Assembly: GCA_900110015.1 (NCBI GenBank)
Contig: FOCD01000001.1
Location: forward strand, 434,001 to 498,000
Origin: Terribacillus saccharophilus
GTDB lineage: Bacteria; Bacillota; Bacilli; Bacillales; Amphibacillaceae
DNA length: 64,000 nt
Reading direction: 5' to 3'
Shown: positions 25,884 through 35,128 of the stretch, one piece after another
Layout: every line of letters begins with the position of its first letter
Position numbering within the stretch: the stretch's first letter is position 1
Notes under the pieces: generated by a model
What the model was told of the DNA's origin: nothing
Databases searched by the model: none
Seen by the model: only the letters and a program-made list of their open reading frames with translations
Position numbers and translations under genes: made by a program

Positions 25884-26978
25884 ATGAAAATCTTTGAAAC
25901 GTTGGAACAATACGATTATGAACAGCTAGTCCTTTGCCAGGATAAAGAATCCGGTTTGAAAGCGATCATCGCAATCCATGACACAACATTAGGTCCGGCT
26001 CTTGGCGGTACAAGAATGTGGACATATGCAACAGAAGAAGATGCAATTGTCGATGCACTGCGTCTGGCAAAAGGTATGACATATAAAAATGCAGCTGCAG
26101 GCTTGAACCTTGGCGGAGGAAAGACTGTTATTATCGGAGATCCTAAAAAAGACAAAAACGAAGCAATGTTCCGAGCATTCGGTCGTTATGTACAATCTCT
26201 AAATGGTCGCTACATCACAGCAGAAGATGTTGGTACGACTGTAGAGGATATGGAACTTATCCATACAGAAACGGATTTCGTAACAGGTATCTCTGCTGAA
26301 TCTGGATCATCAGGCAATCCATCTCCAGTAACAGCTTACGGCGTATACAAAGGAATCAAAGCGTCTGCTAAAGAGGCATTTGGTGATGACAGCCTGGAAG
26401 GTAAGACAATTGCTGTTCAAGGTATCGGAAATGTTGCTTATGCTTTGTGTGAACATCTTCATGCAGAGGGCGCAAAATTGATTGTGACTGACATTAATAA
26501 GGAAGCTGTCCAGAAAGCAGTGGAAGCATTCGGAGCAACTGCGGTAGATCCGGATGATATTTACGGCGTTGAATGTGATATCTTTGCTCCTTGTGCTCTA
26601 GGTGCAGTAATCAATGACGATACATTGCGTGTGTTGAAAGCGAAAGTAGTAGCTGGGGCTGCAAACAACCAGCTGAAAGAAGAACATCACGGACAAATCC
26701 TGTTCGAACGCGGTATCGTTTATGCACCTGACTATGTGATTAACTCTGGCGGTGTTATCAACGTTGAGGATGAACTCCACGGCTACAACAGAGAACGTGC
26801 ACTTCGTAAAGTGGAGACGATTTATGACAGCTTGCAGCGTGTATTCGAAATCGCTAAGCGTGATGAAATTCCGACTAGTATTGCTGCTGATAGAATGGCT
26901 GAAGAGAGAATCGAAACAATGCGCAGATCCAGAAGCCAATTCCTGCGTAACGGCCACCATACTTTAAGCAGAAGATAA
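25884..26978 (+). CDS. bcd: Leucine dehydrogenase
   Basis: NAD-dependent amino acid dehydrogenase of 364 residues, exactly the length of B. subtilis Bcd. It deaminates leucine, valine and isoleucine to the branched 2-keto acids. Substrate-binding K68 and catalytic K80 lie in [18 protein letters not shown], and the NAD fold motif is GIGNVA near residue 183. AGGAGG precedes the ATG at 25884; the longer frame from 25839 runs back into ptb. It feeds the keto acid dehydrogenase encoded downstream. Confidence 0.96.
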   Translation: MKIFETLEQYDYEQLVLCQDKESGLKAIIAIHDTTLGPALGGTRMWTYATEEDAIVDALRLAKGMTYKNAAAGLNLGGGKTVIIGDPKKDKNEAMFRAFGRYVQSLNGRYITAEDVGTTVEDMELIHTETDFVTGISAESGSSGNPSPVTAYGVYKGIKASAKEAFGDDSLEGKTIAVQGIGNVAYALCEHLHAEGAKLIVTDINKEAVQKAVEAFGATAVDPDDIYGVECDIFAPCALGAVINDDTLRVLKAKVVAGAANNQLKEEHHGQILFERGIVYAPDYVINSGGVINVEDELHGYNRERALRKVETIYDSLQRVFEIAKRDEIPTSIAADRMAEERIETMRRSRSQFLRNGHHTLSRR

Positions 26979-26996
26979 TAACGAGGGGGAAACCGC

Positions 26997-28079
26997 GTGC
27001 ACACAGCAGAAAACCGTATTTTAGCTATTAATCCAGGTTCTACTTCTACAAAAATCGGTGTGTTTGATGACGAGCATAACATTTTTGAGCGAGTAATCCG
27101 CCATGATTTAGAAGATATTGGCGGATATGAAAGAGTGATGGATCAGTACCAGTTTCGGAAACAAATCATTTTGGATGCATTGGATTTCGAAGGTATCAAC
27201 GTATCCAAGCTAACTGCGGTCTGTGCACGCGGCGGACTGCTCCGTCCGCTTGAGGGCGGTACATATCGTGTGAATGAAGCAATGCTTGCTGATCTTAAAG
27301 CAGGCTATAATGGCGAACATGCCTCCAATTTAGGAGGATTGATTGCTTATGAAATTGCAAGCAGTCTTCATATTCCTGCTTTCATCACAGACCCTGTTGT
27401 GGTCGATGAATTGGATCCATTGGCACGGCTCTCTGGGTTGCCAGGTGTAGAAAGAAAGAGCATCTTCCATGCATTGAATCATAAAGCAATTGCACGGAAA
27501 GCGGCAGCTGCCAAGGATAAGATCTACGAGGAAGCAAATATTATCGTCGTTCATCTTGGAGGCGGAATTACTGTCGGTGCACATCATCATGGACGCGTGA
27601 TTGATGTGAACAATGGATTGAGCGGGGAAGGGCCATATACACCCGAACGCGCAGGGACAGTTCCTGCTGGTGATTTGATTGAGCTGGCGCTGACTGGTGA
27701 GTACACGAAGGATCAGCTTCTAAAGATGCTGACAACCAAAGGTGGTTTCATGGGTTATCTCGGCACAAATGATGGAAGACTTATTGCTGACCGGATTAAA
27801 AAAGGCGATCAAGAAGCAAGAGTGATATTTGAAGGCATGGTGTATCAGACAGCGAAAGAAGTTGGGGCTATGAGTGTTGTGCTTTCTGGAGAAGTCGATG
27901 CTATTGCAGTCACTGGCGGACTAGCTAATGATGAGCTGTTTATCTCCATGCTGAAGGATCGGGTGAGCTGGATTGCAGATGTGCTTGTGTATCCAGGTGA
28001 AAACGAGCTTCGTGCTCTGACTGAAGGTGCGCTTCGTGTCATGCGAAAAGAAGAAGCGGCAAAAGTTTATGTCGTATAG
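26997..28079 (+). CDS. buk: Butyrate kinase
   Basis: Acetate/butyrate kinase-family enzyme of 360 residues that interconverts acyl phosphate plus ADP with the carboxylic acid plus ATP. ASKHA motifs are [16 protein letters not shown] at the N-terminus, [25 protein letters not shown] and GGLANDELF. The start is GTG with GAGGGGG upstream. It works with Ptb on the branched acyl-CoA products of the Bkd complex. Confidence 0.95.
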   Translation: MHTAENRILAINPGSTSTKIGVFDDEHNIFERVIRHDLEDIGGYERVMDQYQFRKQIILDALDFEGINVSKLTAVCARGGLLRPLEGGTYRVNEAMLADLKAGYNGEHASNLGGLIAYEIASSLHIPAFITDPVVVDELDPLARLSGLPGVERKSIFHALNHKAIARKAAAAKDKIYEEANIIVVHLGGGITVGAHHHGRVIDVNNGLSGEGPYTPERAGTVPAGDLIELALTGEYTKDQLLKMLTTKGGFMGYLGTNDGRLIADRIKKGDQEARVIFEGMVYQTAKEVGAMSVVLSGEVDAIAVTGGLANDELFISMLKDRVSWIADVLVYPGENELRALTEGALRVMRKEEAAKVYVV

Positions 28080-28091
28080 GAGGCAGAAACA

Positions 28092-29513
28092 ATGGTAAGA
28101 GAATATGACATTGTCATCTTAGGAGGCGGTACGGGCGGATACGTGGCCGCTATCCGTGCTTCCCAATTAGGTTTAAAGACAGCTATCGTGGAAAAAGCAG
28201 AGCTTGGAGGAACTTGCCTGCACCGAGGATGTATCCCATCCAAGGCATTGCTCCGTTCCGCTGAAGTTTACCGGCAAACAAAGGAAGCTGCAGCTTTCGG
28301 TATACATACAACAGATGTACGCCTGGATTTTTCAGGAGTACAGGAAAGAAAAGAAAAAATCATCGATCAGCTGCATCGCGGTGTTCAGCACTTGATGAAA
28401 AAAGGAAAGATTGATGTTTTTCAAGGATACGGCAGAATTCTCGGACCTTCTATCTTCTCTCCGACAGCAGGAACCATTTCTGTGGAATTTGCCGACGGCA
28501 GTGAAAATGAAATTCTACTTCCCAAAAACGTAATCGTTGCAACAGGTTCCTCTCCGCGTTCCTTACCGGGTATCGACTTTGATGAATCTAGAATCCTTAG
28601 TTCTGAAGGTGCGTTGGCGCTGCAAGAGCTTCCGGAAAGCATGACGATTATCGGTGGCGGTGTTATTGGGATCGAGTGGGCATCAATGCTTCATGATCTC
28701 GGTACAAAGGTTACTGTACTTGAATATCAGGATCGGATCCTGCCTACTGAAGACGAACATATCAGCAAAGAAATGTACAAGCAGCTCAAAAAGCGCGGTA
28801 TCGTTATCCATACGAATGTGCAAGTAGAGAGCGCTGCAGCTGATGATAACAAGGTAAAGGTCAAGGCGCAGATGAACGGAGAAGAGCAAGTTTTCGTTTC
28901 TGATAAGATTCTCGTCTCTGTTGGTCGCACGGCGAATGTAGGAGACATCGGTCTGAAAAATACTGATATCCAGTTATCAGAGCAAGGTTTCATCCAGACG
29001 AATGCTTTTTACCAGACGAATGAATCTCATATTTATGCTATCGGCGATTGTATCGGCGGCATGCAGCTGGCACATGTTGCCTCCAGAGAAGGCATCATCG
29101 CGGTCGAGCATATTGCAGACGTTCAAACGGAAAGCTTGGATTACAGCATGGTTCCGGCTTGTGTATACAGCTTCCCGGAAACAGCAAGTGTTGGTTTGAC
29201 AGAAGCACAAGCGAAAGCAGAAGGTTACACGGTTAAAACAGGAAAAATGAGCTTCCAGGCAATCGGAAAAGCATTGGTATACGGCGAGTCTGAAGGCTTT
29301 GTGAAAATCATTGCCGATGAGAAGACAAACGACCTGCTTGGTGTTCACATGATTGGTCCTCATGTAACTGACATGATCTCAGAAGCCGCACTTGCCAAGC
29401 TGCTTGATGCAACACCTTGGGAAATTGGTCAGACGATCCATCCGCATCCGACACTCTCGGAAATTATCGGAGAAGCGGCACTTGCGGTCGATGGAGAGCA
29501 AATCCATGGCTAA
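28092..29513 (+). CDS. lpdV: Dihydrolipoyl dehydrogenase (E3) of the branched-chain complex
   Basis: Flavoprotein of 473 residues that reoxidises the dihydrolipoyl groups of BkdB with NAD. FAD-binding GGGTGGYVA, the redox disulfide in GGTCLHRGCIPSKALL, the NAD-binding GGGVIGIEWAS, and the C-terminal dimer-interface active-site pair in HPHPTLSEII are all present. TAGGAGGC precedes the ATG, which lies 13 bases after buk. Confidence 0.96.
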   Translation: MVREYDIVILGGGTGGYVAAIRASQLGLKTAIVEKAELGGTCLHRGCIPSKALLRSAEVYRQTKEAAAFGIHTTDVRLDFSGVQERKEKIIDQLHRGVQHLMKKGKIDVFQGYGRILGPSIFSPTAGTISVEFADGSENEILLPKNVIVATGSSPRSLPGIDFDESRILSSEGALALQELPESMTIIGGGVIGIEWASMLHDLGTKVTVLEYQDRILPTEDEHISKEMYKQLKKRGIVIHTNVQVESAAADDNKVKVKAQMNGEEQVFVSDKILVSVGRTANVGDIGLKNTDIQLSEQGFIQTNAFYQTNESHIYAIGDCIGGMQLAHVASREGIIAVEHIADVQTESLDYSMVPACVYSFPETASVGLTEAQAKAEGYTVKTGKMSFQAIGKALVYGESEGFVKIIADEKTNDLLGVHMIGPHVTDMISEAALAKLLDATPWEIGQTIHPHPTLSEIIGEAALAVDGEQIHG

Positions 29514-29538
29514 GCTATTGAAGAAAGGGGGAGCGGCG

Positions 29539-30531
29539 ATGTCAGAAACAAGACATGCTTCTCTAGGAATATCAGACGAAAAAGTATTGGAAATGTATAG
29601 ATGGATGCTCCTGGCAAGAAGAGTAGATGAACGTATGTGGCTCTTGAACAGAGCCGGTAAAATACCGTTTGTTATCTCTTGTCAAGGACAAGAAGCAGCG
29701 CAGGTTGGTGCTGCAATGGCACTGGATAGAGATATCGATTATCTTTTGCCTTACTACCGTGACTTAGGTTTAGTAATGCCATTTGGTATGACTGCGAAAG
29801 ATTTGATGCTATCTGCATTCGCAAAAGCGGAAGACCCGAACTCCGGCGGCCGTCAAATGCCAGGACATTTCGGGAAGAAGTCTTCTCGAATCGTAACTGG
29901 CTCTTCACCAGTGACAACACAAGTACCGCATGCTGTTGGTTTTGCGCTAGCTGCCAAAATGGAGAAGAAACAGCTGGTTAGCTTTGTAACATTAGGTGAG
30001 GGGTCCTCAAACCAAGGTGACTTCCACGAAGGCTTGAATTTTGCAGGTGTTCATAAATTACCGGTAATTACGATGGTTCAAAATAATAAATATGCCATCA
30101 GTGTGCCTCAAGAAAAACAGCTCGGATGTGTGAATGTGTCTGATCGAGCTCAAGGATATGGCATGCCTGGATTCACAATTGACGGTAATGATCCTTTAGC
30201 TGTGTATCAAACTGTGAAAGAAGCACGCGAGCGTGCACTGAATGGAGAAGGACCTACGCTTATCGAGACAGTAGGCTACCGTCTCACACCGCATTCCAGT
30301 GATGACGATGATATGACATACCGAGAAAAGCAAGAAGTCGAGGAAGAGCGTAAGAAAGATGGCTTGCTGACTTTCGGTGCCTATCTGCGTGAAACTGGAG
30401 TTCTGACAGAAGACTTGGAAAAGCAAATGGAAGAAGAAATTAAGCAAATCGTAAATGAAGCTACAGACTATGCTGAGCATGCTGAAGATCCGGAGCCGGA
30501 ATCTGCACTGCTTCATGTGTATGCCGATTAA
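29539..30531 (+). CDS. bkdAA: Branched-chain 2-oxoacid dehydrogenase E1 alpha
   Basis: Alpha subunit of the thiamine-diphosphate decarboxylase, 330 residues as in B. subtilis. The cofactor motif runs from LGEGSSNQGDFHEGLNF to MVQNNKYAIS, and the activation-loop region contains YRLTPHSSDDD. The ATG at 29539 follows AAAGGGGGAG. An earlier in-frame ATG at 29392 lies within lpdV and is not credible. It pairs with BkdAB to decarboxylate the keto acids of leucine, isoleucine and valine and transfer the acyl group to lipoyl-BkdB. Confidence 0.95.
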   Translation: MSETRHASLGISDEKVLEMYRWMLLARRVDERMWLLNRAGKIPFVISCQGQEAAQVGAAMALDRDIDYLLPYYRDLGLVMPFGMTAKDLMLSAFAKAEDPNSGGRQMPGHFGKKSSRIVTGSSPVTTQVPHAVGFALAAKMEKKQLVSFVTLGEGSSNQGDFHEGLNFAGVHKLPVITMVQNNKYAISVPQEKQLGCVNVSDRAQGYGMPGFTIDGNDPLAVYQTVKEARERALNGEGPTLIETVGYRLTPHSSDDDDMTYREKQEVEEERKKDGLLTFGAYLRETGVLTEDLEKQMEEEIKQIVNEATDYAEHAEDPEPESALLHVYAD

Positions 30532-30543
30532 GGGGGAGAAACA

Positions 30544-31527
30544 ATGCCAGTAATGTCCTATATCCAGGCAATTACGCAGGCGATGCGTGAAGAAATGGAA
30601 GCAGATGAAAAAGTATTTGTATTAGGAGAAGATGTCGGGAAAAAAGGCGGGGTGTTCCGAGCTACAGATGGCCTGTATGATACATTCGGAGCAGACCGTG
30701 CATTGGATGCGCCACTTGCGGAATCAGCAATCGCTGGTGTTGCAGTAGGTGCTGCAATGTATGGTTTAAAGCCGATTGCTGAAATGCAGTTCGCTGACTT
30801 CATTATGCCGGCGGTTAATCAAATCGTCTCTGAGGCAGCAAAAATCCGTTATCGTTCCAATAACGATTGGACATGTCCTGTTACGATACGTGCTCCATAT
30901 GGCGGCGGTGTACATGGTGCGTTATATCATTCCCAATCCGTAGAGGCGGTTTTCGCTAACCAGCCTGGCTTGAAAATTGTTATGCCGTCCACGCCTTATG
31001 ACGCGAAAGGTCTTTTGAAAGCAGCTATCCAGGATCCGGATCCAGTTTTGTTCTTTGAACATAAACGTGCTTATCGTCTCATCAAAGGCGAAGTGCCTGC
31101 TGATCCGTACACTTTGCCGATCGGGAAAGCAGATGTGAAACGCGAAGGTTCCGATATAACGGTTATTACGTACGGGTTATGTGTGCATTTTGCACTGCAG
31201 GCGGCTGAAAAGCTTGCTGCTGAAGGCATCGAAGCACATATCCTTGATTTGCGTACCATTTATCCGCTTGATAAAGAGGCGATCATCGAGGCTGCTTCCA
31301 AGACAGGTAAGGTTTTGCTTATTACAGAAGATAACAAAGAAGGCTCGATCATTGGTGAAGTTGCAGCTATCATCGGAGAGAATTGCCTCTTCGACCTGGA
31401 TGCGCCAATTCAGCGACTGGCAGCACCGGATGTGCCAGCGATGCCTTATGCGCCTAGTACAGAGAAATACTTCATGGTTAACCCTGCTAAAGTAGAAGCA
31501 GCCATGCGAGAATTAGCGGAATTCTAA
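30544..31527 (+). CDS. bkdAB: Branched-chain 2-oxoacid dehydrogenase E1 beta
   Basis: Beta subunit of E1, 327 residues. Transketolase-type pyrimidine-binding half with VLGEDVGKKGGVFRAT, IAEMQFADFIMPAVNQI and RAPYGGGVHGALYHSQS, and the C-terminal half with VITYGLCVHFALQAAEKL and TEDNKEGSI. It completes the E1 heterotetramer with BkdAA, 13 bases upstream. GGGGGAG precedes the ATG. Confidence 0.96.
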   Translation: MPVMSYIQAITQAMREEMEADEKVFVLGEDVGKKGGVFRATDGLYDTFGADRALDAPLAESAIAGVAVGAAMYGLKPIAEMQFADFIMPAVNQIVSEAAKIRYRSNNDWTCPVTIRAPYGGGVHGALYHSQSVEAVFANQPGLKIVMPSTPYDAKGLLKAAIQDPDPVLFFEHKRAYRLIKGEVPADPYTLPIGKADVKREGSDITVITYGLCVHFALQAAEKLAAEGIEAHILDLRTIYPLDKEAIIEAASKTGKVLLITEDNKEGSIIGEVAAIIGENCLFDLDAPIQRLAAPDVPAMPYAPSTEKYFMVNPAKVEAAMRELAEF

Positions 31528-31537
31528 ACGAGGTGTA

Positions 31538-32809
31538 ATGATGACGATAGAAAAAATAACAATGCCAAAGCTTGGTGAAAGTGTCACTGAAGGTACGATT
31601 AGCACGTGGCTCGTCAAACCAGGTGATCAAGTTAATAAATACGATGCAATTGCAGAAGTGATGACAGATAAAGTCAATGCTGAAATCCCCAGCAGTTTTA
31701 CTGGTGTGATCAAAGAATTGAATGTGTCCGAGGGTGATACGGTCGAAGTAGGGGCATTGATTTGTACAATTGAAACAGAAGAGGCAGGAGAGAAGAAGGA
31801 AACAAATAATCCTTCAACTGCTGCAGCTGAAACAGAATCAAGCAGTACTGCTACTGAAGATACAGCGATGAAATCACGTTATTCTCCGGCAGTTATGCGG
31901 CTTGCACAAGAAAATGACTTGGACCTTTCTGCTATAACAGGCACAGGGAAAGGCGGACGGATTACACGCAAGGACGTCGAAGCAATCATCGCGTCTGGTG
32001 AAAAGCCGCAAAAACAAGAGCAAAAGCAAACAGCAACTGCAGAGATTCCATCACCTGTACGAGAGCAAACAACTACAACTGAACCAGCACAAGTAACACA
32101 GTCAGACGCTGCTGGTAAAGCTATACCGGTTACCGGTGTTAGAAAAGCTATTGCAAATAATATGGTTAAAGCAGCAACTGAAATTCCTCATGCATGGATG
32201 ATGGTGGAAGTGGATGTTACAGATCTGGTTGCTTACCGTAATAAGGTAAAAGATACATTCAAAGAAAAAGAAGGCTATTCGCTAACTTTCTTTAGCTTCT
32301 TCGTAAAAGCTATCGCACAGGCACTGAAGGAATTCCCTCAGCTGAACAGCTCATGGGCAGGCGATAAAATCATCCAGCATGATGACGTGAATATTTCTAT
32401 TGCGGTAGCAAAAGAGCAGGAATTATTTGTTCCGGTCATCCAATCTGCTGATGATTTGAGCGTAAAAGGTGTTGCAAAACAAATTACGAATCTTGCTAAA
32501 AAAGCTCGTACAGGCAAACTAACAGCAGCTGACATGCAAGGCGGAACATTTACGGTGAACAACACTGGCTCATTCGGTTCAGTTCAAAGCATGGGCATCA
32601 TAAACTATCCTCAGGCTGCAATATTGCAAGTGGAATCAATTGTAAAACGGCCAGTCATCATTAATGAAATGTTCGCTGCCCGTAATATGGTGAACTTGTG
32701 TCTCAGCCTCGATCATCGTGTTCTTGATGGTTTGATCTGCGGACAGTTCATGGCCAGAGTGAAAGAGATTCTGGAGAACGTATCCGAGTCAACGATGCCG
32801 GTTTACTGA
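31538..32809 (+). CDS. bkdB: Branched-chain 2-oxoacid dehydrogenase E2 (lipoamide acyltransferase)
   Basis: Core acyltransferase of 423 residues. Lipoyl domain at 1-80 with lysine 45 in EVMTDKVNAEIPS, a flexible Ala/Thr/Glu-rich linker, a peripheral subunit-binding domain near 112-150 (VMRLAQENDLDLSAITGTGK), a second linker and the catalytic domain from about 200, with the active-site segment LDHRVLDG. It transfers the branched acyl group to CoA. Two adjacent ATG codons (31538, 31541) follow GAGGTG; either may be used. It is the last gene of the operon; no clear terminator follows. Confidence 0.95.
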   Translation: MMTIEKITMPKLGESVTEGTISTWLVKPGDQVNKYDAIAEVMTDKVNAEIPSSFTGVIKELNVSEGDTVEVGALICTIETEEAGEKKETNNPSTAAAETESSSTATEDTAMKSRYSPAVMRLAQENDLDLSAITGTGKGGRITRKDVEAIIASGEKPQKQEQKQTATAEIPSPVREQTTTTEPAQVTQSDAAGKAIPVTGVRKAIANNMVKAATEIPHAWMMVEVDVTDLVAYRNKVKDTFKEKEGYSLTFFSFFVKAIAQALKEFPQLNSSWAGDKIIQHDDVNISIAVAKEQELFVPVIQSADDLSVKGVAKQITNLAKKARTGKLTAADMQGGTFTVNNTGSFGSVQSMGIINYPQAAILQVESIVKRPVIINEMFAARNMVNLCLSLDHRVLDGLICGQFMARVKEILENVSESTMPVY

Positions 32810-32820
32810 GTTCATAGAAA

Positions 32821-32849
32821 TTGAAAGAGACTGAAATTGCTGATACACT
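32821..32849 (+). promoter_or_regulatory. Candidate SigA promoter for brxB
   Basis: TTGAAA at 32821-32826 and TACACT at 32844-32849 have 17-base spacing, 28 bases before the start codon. Confidence 0.45.
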
Positions 32850-32876
32850 TAAAATAGTGTAAAAGGAGGAATACCG

Positions 32877-33311
32877 ATGGCAGATTTCAGAATGTTTATG
32901 AATGATATTGTAACGACTGCTAGGAAGGATCTTACCGATGCAGGATATACAGAATTAACAACACCGGAGGACGTGGATACCACGCTTAAAAACTCCGGAA
33001 CGACACTTGTAATGATCAACAGCGTTTGTGGATGTGCCGGTGGGATTGCTCGCCCTGCAGCCGCGCATAGTCTGCATTATGACAAGCTCCCAGATCAGCT
33101 TGTGACAGTTTTCGCAGGTCAGGATAAAGAAGCGACAGAGAGAGCTAGACAATATTTCACAGGCTTTCCGCCAAGTTCTCCGTCATTTGCATTCTTAAAA
33201 GACGGCGAAATTGTTACGATGATCGAACGTCATGATATCGAAGGTCATGAGCCCATGGAAGTAGTCAATAGACTGCAAACATTGTTCGATGAGCATTGTA
33301 AAGAAGTTTGA
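32877..33311 (+). CDS. brxB: Bacilliredoxin BrxB (YqiW)
   Basis: Small cytoplasmic thiol protein of 144 residues that removes bacillithiol from mixed disulfides on proteins after oxidative stress. The CGC active site (C51 and C53) lies in [17 protein letters not shown], and the family segments [18 protein letters not shown] and [12 protein letters not shown] are present. It lies directly after bkdB as in B. subtilis, but has its own promoter and terminator. AAGGAGG precedes the ATG. Confidence 0.95.
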   Translation: MADFRMFMNDIVTTARKDLTDAGYTELTTPEDVDTTLKNSGTTLVMINSVCGCAGGIARPAAAHSLHYDKLPDQLVTVFAGQDKEATERARQYFTGFPPSSPSFAFLKDGEIVTMIERHDIEGHEPMEVVNRLQTLFDEHCKEV

Positions 33312-33318
33312 CAGAAGA

Positions 33319-33355
33319 AGTCCCCATCCTTTGGATGAGGGACTATTCTGCTTTT
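33319..33355 (+). terminator. Terminator after brxB
   Basis: AGTCCCCATCC pairs with GGATGAGGGACT (one bulged A) around TTT, followed by a T-rich tail. Confidence 0.65.
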
Positions 33356-33381
33356 GATCACTATTGACGAGGAGCACCAAT

Positions 33382-34365
33382 GTGAAAATAGGTTACCGAA
33401 CGATTAAGACTGCGCTAGGAACACCGCTTGCGATATGGATAGCGGAGCTTCTGCAGCTGGAAAACAGTGTATCAGCAGGTATCCTGACGATTTTGTGCAC
33501 TCAAGTAACGAGGAAAAAATCCTTTTTGGCCGCTTGGCATCGAGTGGCAGCCTGTTTGTTGGCAATCGTACTGTCTTTTTTGATTTTCGAGACAATCGGC
33601 TTCCACCCGATCAGTATCGGCATCTTGCTGCTAGTCTTCATTCCAATTACTGTCATGCTGCGTATCTCGCCGGGAATCGTATCAAGTGCTGTTATCATTT
33701 TGCATTTATATAATTCTCACAATATCACGCTGGATTTAATCGTTAATGAAATTATCCTTATAACTGTCGGGATAGGCGTAGCTCTCATTGTGAATTTGTA
33801 TATGCCAAGCCTGGAAGCTACAATCCGACGTAAGCAGATTATTCTTGAACGGAATTTCACGAAGATTTTAGAAGAGGTGGCGCTGTATCTTCGAGAAGGG
33901 GATCAGTCTTGGTCAGGGGAAGAAATCACTCAGACCGAAAAAGTTCTGAAAGAAGCAAACCAGCTTGTCGGCAGGGATGTGGAGAATCATGTGCTCAGGT
34001 CAGAGCATCCATATTATGATTACTTCGAGATGCGGACAAAGCAATTTGCAATACTGAAACGAATTCTTCCACTTATAAGCAGACTTCCGGAGACGTCTTA
34101 TTCACAGTGCGAGCAGCTGGCTCATTTCTTTTCTGGCCTGGCTGATTCAGTACATCCGGGTAATACGGCTGTACTGTTCCTGGAAGAACTCGAGTCGTTG
34201 CGACAGTCCTTTGATGAAGATCCGCTTCCAAAGACAAGAGAGGAATTCGAAACGCGTGCCCACTTGTTACAGCTATTGTACGAAATGAAGAACTACCTGG
34301 AATTGAAACAATCGTTCAAAGAAAGCGATGTACAACATAGAAATAGACAGAGGAAGCCACAATAA
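33382..34365 (+). CDS. yqjA: Aromatic acid exporter family membrane protein YqjA
   Basis: Membrane protein of about 327 residues. The N-terminal half has four to six helices (YRTIKTALGTPLAIWIAELL, AGILTILCTQVTRKKS, TVMLRISPGIVSSAVII), and the C-terminal half is a soluble helical domain (ETRHAL-type, rich in Glu/Lys). It belongs to the ArAE_1/DUF939 family. A function in B. subtilis is not established. The GTG at 33382 has GAGGAG 7 bases upstream; a TTG at 33364 lies before that site and is rejected. Confidence 0.85.
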   Translation: MKIGYRTIKTALGTPLAIWIAELLQLENSVSAGILTILCTQVTRKKSFLAAWHRVAACLLAIVLSFLIFETIGFHPISIGILLLVFIPITVMLRISPGIVSSAVIILHLYNSHNITLDLIVNEIILITVGIGVALIVNLYMPSLEATIRRKQIILERNFTKILEEVALYLREGDQSWSGEEITQTEKVLKEANQLVGRDVENHVLRSEHPYYDYFEMRTKQFAILKRILPLISRLPETSYSQCEQLAHFFSGLADSVHPGNTAVLFLEELESLRQSFDEDPLPKTREEFETRAHLLQLLYEMKNYLELKQSFKESDVQHRNRQRKPQ

Positions 34366-34395
34366 GAGCATAACCACCTTTAAGGAGATGTTCTT

Positions 34396-34935
34396 ATGCG
34401 TACGATGCTTGTAGCTTTCACTTGTCTGTCTATCCTTTCCCCCTTATGGCCGTTTGGGGAGAATCCAGTGCCAGGAAGCCCGCTTATCATCGTCAACAAA
34501 ACGACAAATCAGCTCGCCTTTCTTGATGATGGAAAAGTGATTAAAATATATCCAGTTGCCACTGGAAAGACACCTGAAGCTACACCTGAAGGATTATTTA
34601 TGACATTGTTCAAAACAGAGTATCCTGCCTATACCCGTAAACAAATTGCAGGTGGTGACAAAGACAATCCACTAGGAAGCAGATGGATTGGCTTCAACGC
34701 GAATGATACACAAGGACGTACTTTTGGTATTCATGGGACGAATAGACCGGAGTCCATCGGCAGTCGAGTTTCAGCAGGCTGTATACGGATGCGGAATGAA
34801 GATGTTGAAGAACTATTCGAACAAGTTCCAGTCGGAACGAAGGTTAGAATCATGACAGGCTGGAAGTCGTTTGAAGAAATTGGGGTAGAAGATGGAGCTA
34901 TTTTGTCTCCTAGAAGACAAAATAGCTCAGGGTGA
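34396..34935 (+). CDS. L,D-transpeptidase (YkuD domain)
   Basis: Exported enzyme of 179 residues. An N-terminal hydrophobic signal of about 19 residues is followed directly by a YkuD catalytic domain: LIIVNKTTNQLAFLDDGKVI at the start, then FGIHGTNRPESIG and the active-site RVSAGCIRM with catalytic cysteine. It probably makes 3-3 peptidoglycan cross-links or modifies spore or envelope wall; no LysM or other wall-binding domain is present. AAGGAGATG precedes the ATG. Its last 26 bases overlap a convergent miniprotein gene. Confidence 0.9.
   Translation: MRTMLVAFTCLSILSPLWPFGENPVPGSPLIIVNKTTNQLAFLDDGKVIKIYPVATGKTPEATPEGLFMTLFKTEYPAYTRKQIAGGDKDNPLGSRWIGFNANDTQGRTFGIHGTNRPESIGSRVSAGCIRMRNEDVEELFEQVPVGTKVRIMTGWKSFEEIGVEDGAILSPRRQNSSG
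34897..34926. terminator. Hairpin in the convergent coding overlap
   Basis: GCTATTTTGTCT and AGACAAAATAGC form a perfect 12-base stem with a 6-base loop (CCTAGA) that contains the stop codon of the minus-strand miniprotein. The hairpin would form in transcripts from either strand and may end or protect both, although no T-run follows. Confidence 0.5.
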
Positions 34936-35032
34936 TTGCGAGTGTGGAAATAAGCATCGTGAATATCATCAAGTAAACCATGAATTTCATGGCAAAATTC
35001 TGCTTTGATCTTTTTTTATTATGCTTGGCCAT
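34910..35032 (-). CDS. Single-pass membrane miniprotein of 40 residues (Prli42-like)
   Basis: Minus-strand frame starting MAKHNKKRSKQNFAM and continuing KFMVYLMIFTMLISTLAITL, ending SYFVF. It has a basic N-terminus and one transmembrane helix, a layout seen in Prli42, the miniprotein that anchors the stressosome in Listeria and related Firmicutes. Charge distribution and length fit, but sequence similarity cannot be measured here. A run of GGGGG lies 11 bases before the ATG. It converges on and overlaps the L,D-transpeptidase gene. No other gene is on this strand nearby. Confidence 0.68.
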   Translation of the reverse strand: MAKHNKKRSKQNFAMKFMVYLMIFTMLISTLAITLSYFVF

Positions 35033-35128
35033 TGAAGTGGATTCCCCCTTTTCTGTTTATGTCCATTGTACAGGGAAGCGGCTAAGGGGACAAGGAGAAA
35101 CCAATAGATAGAATAGGAGTACATAACT

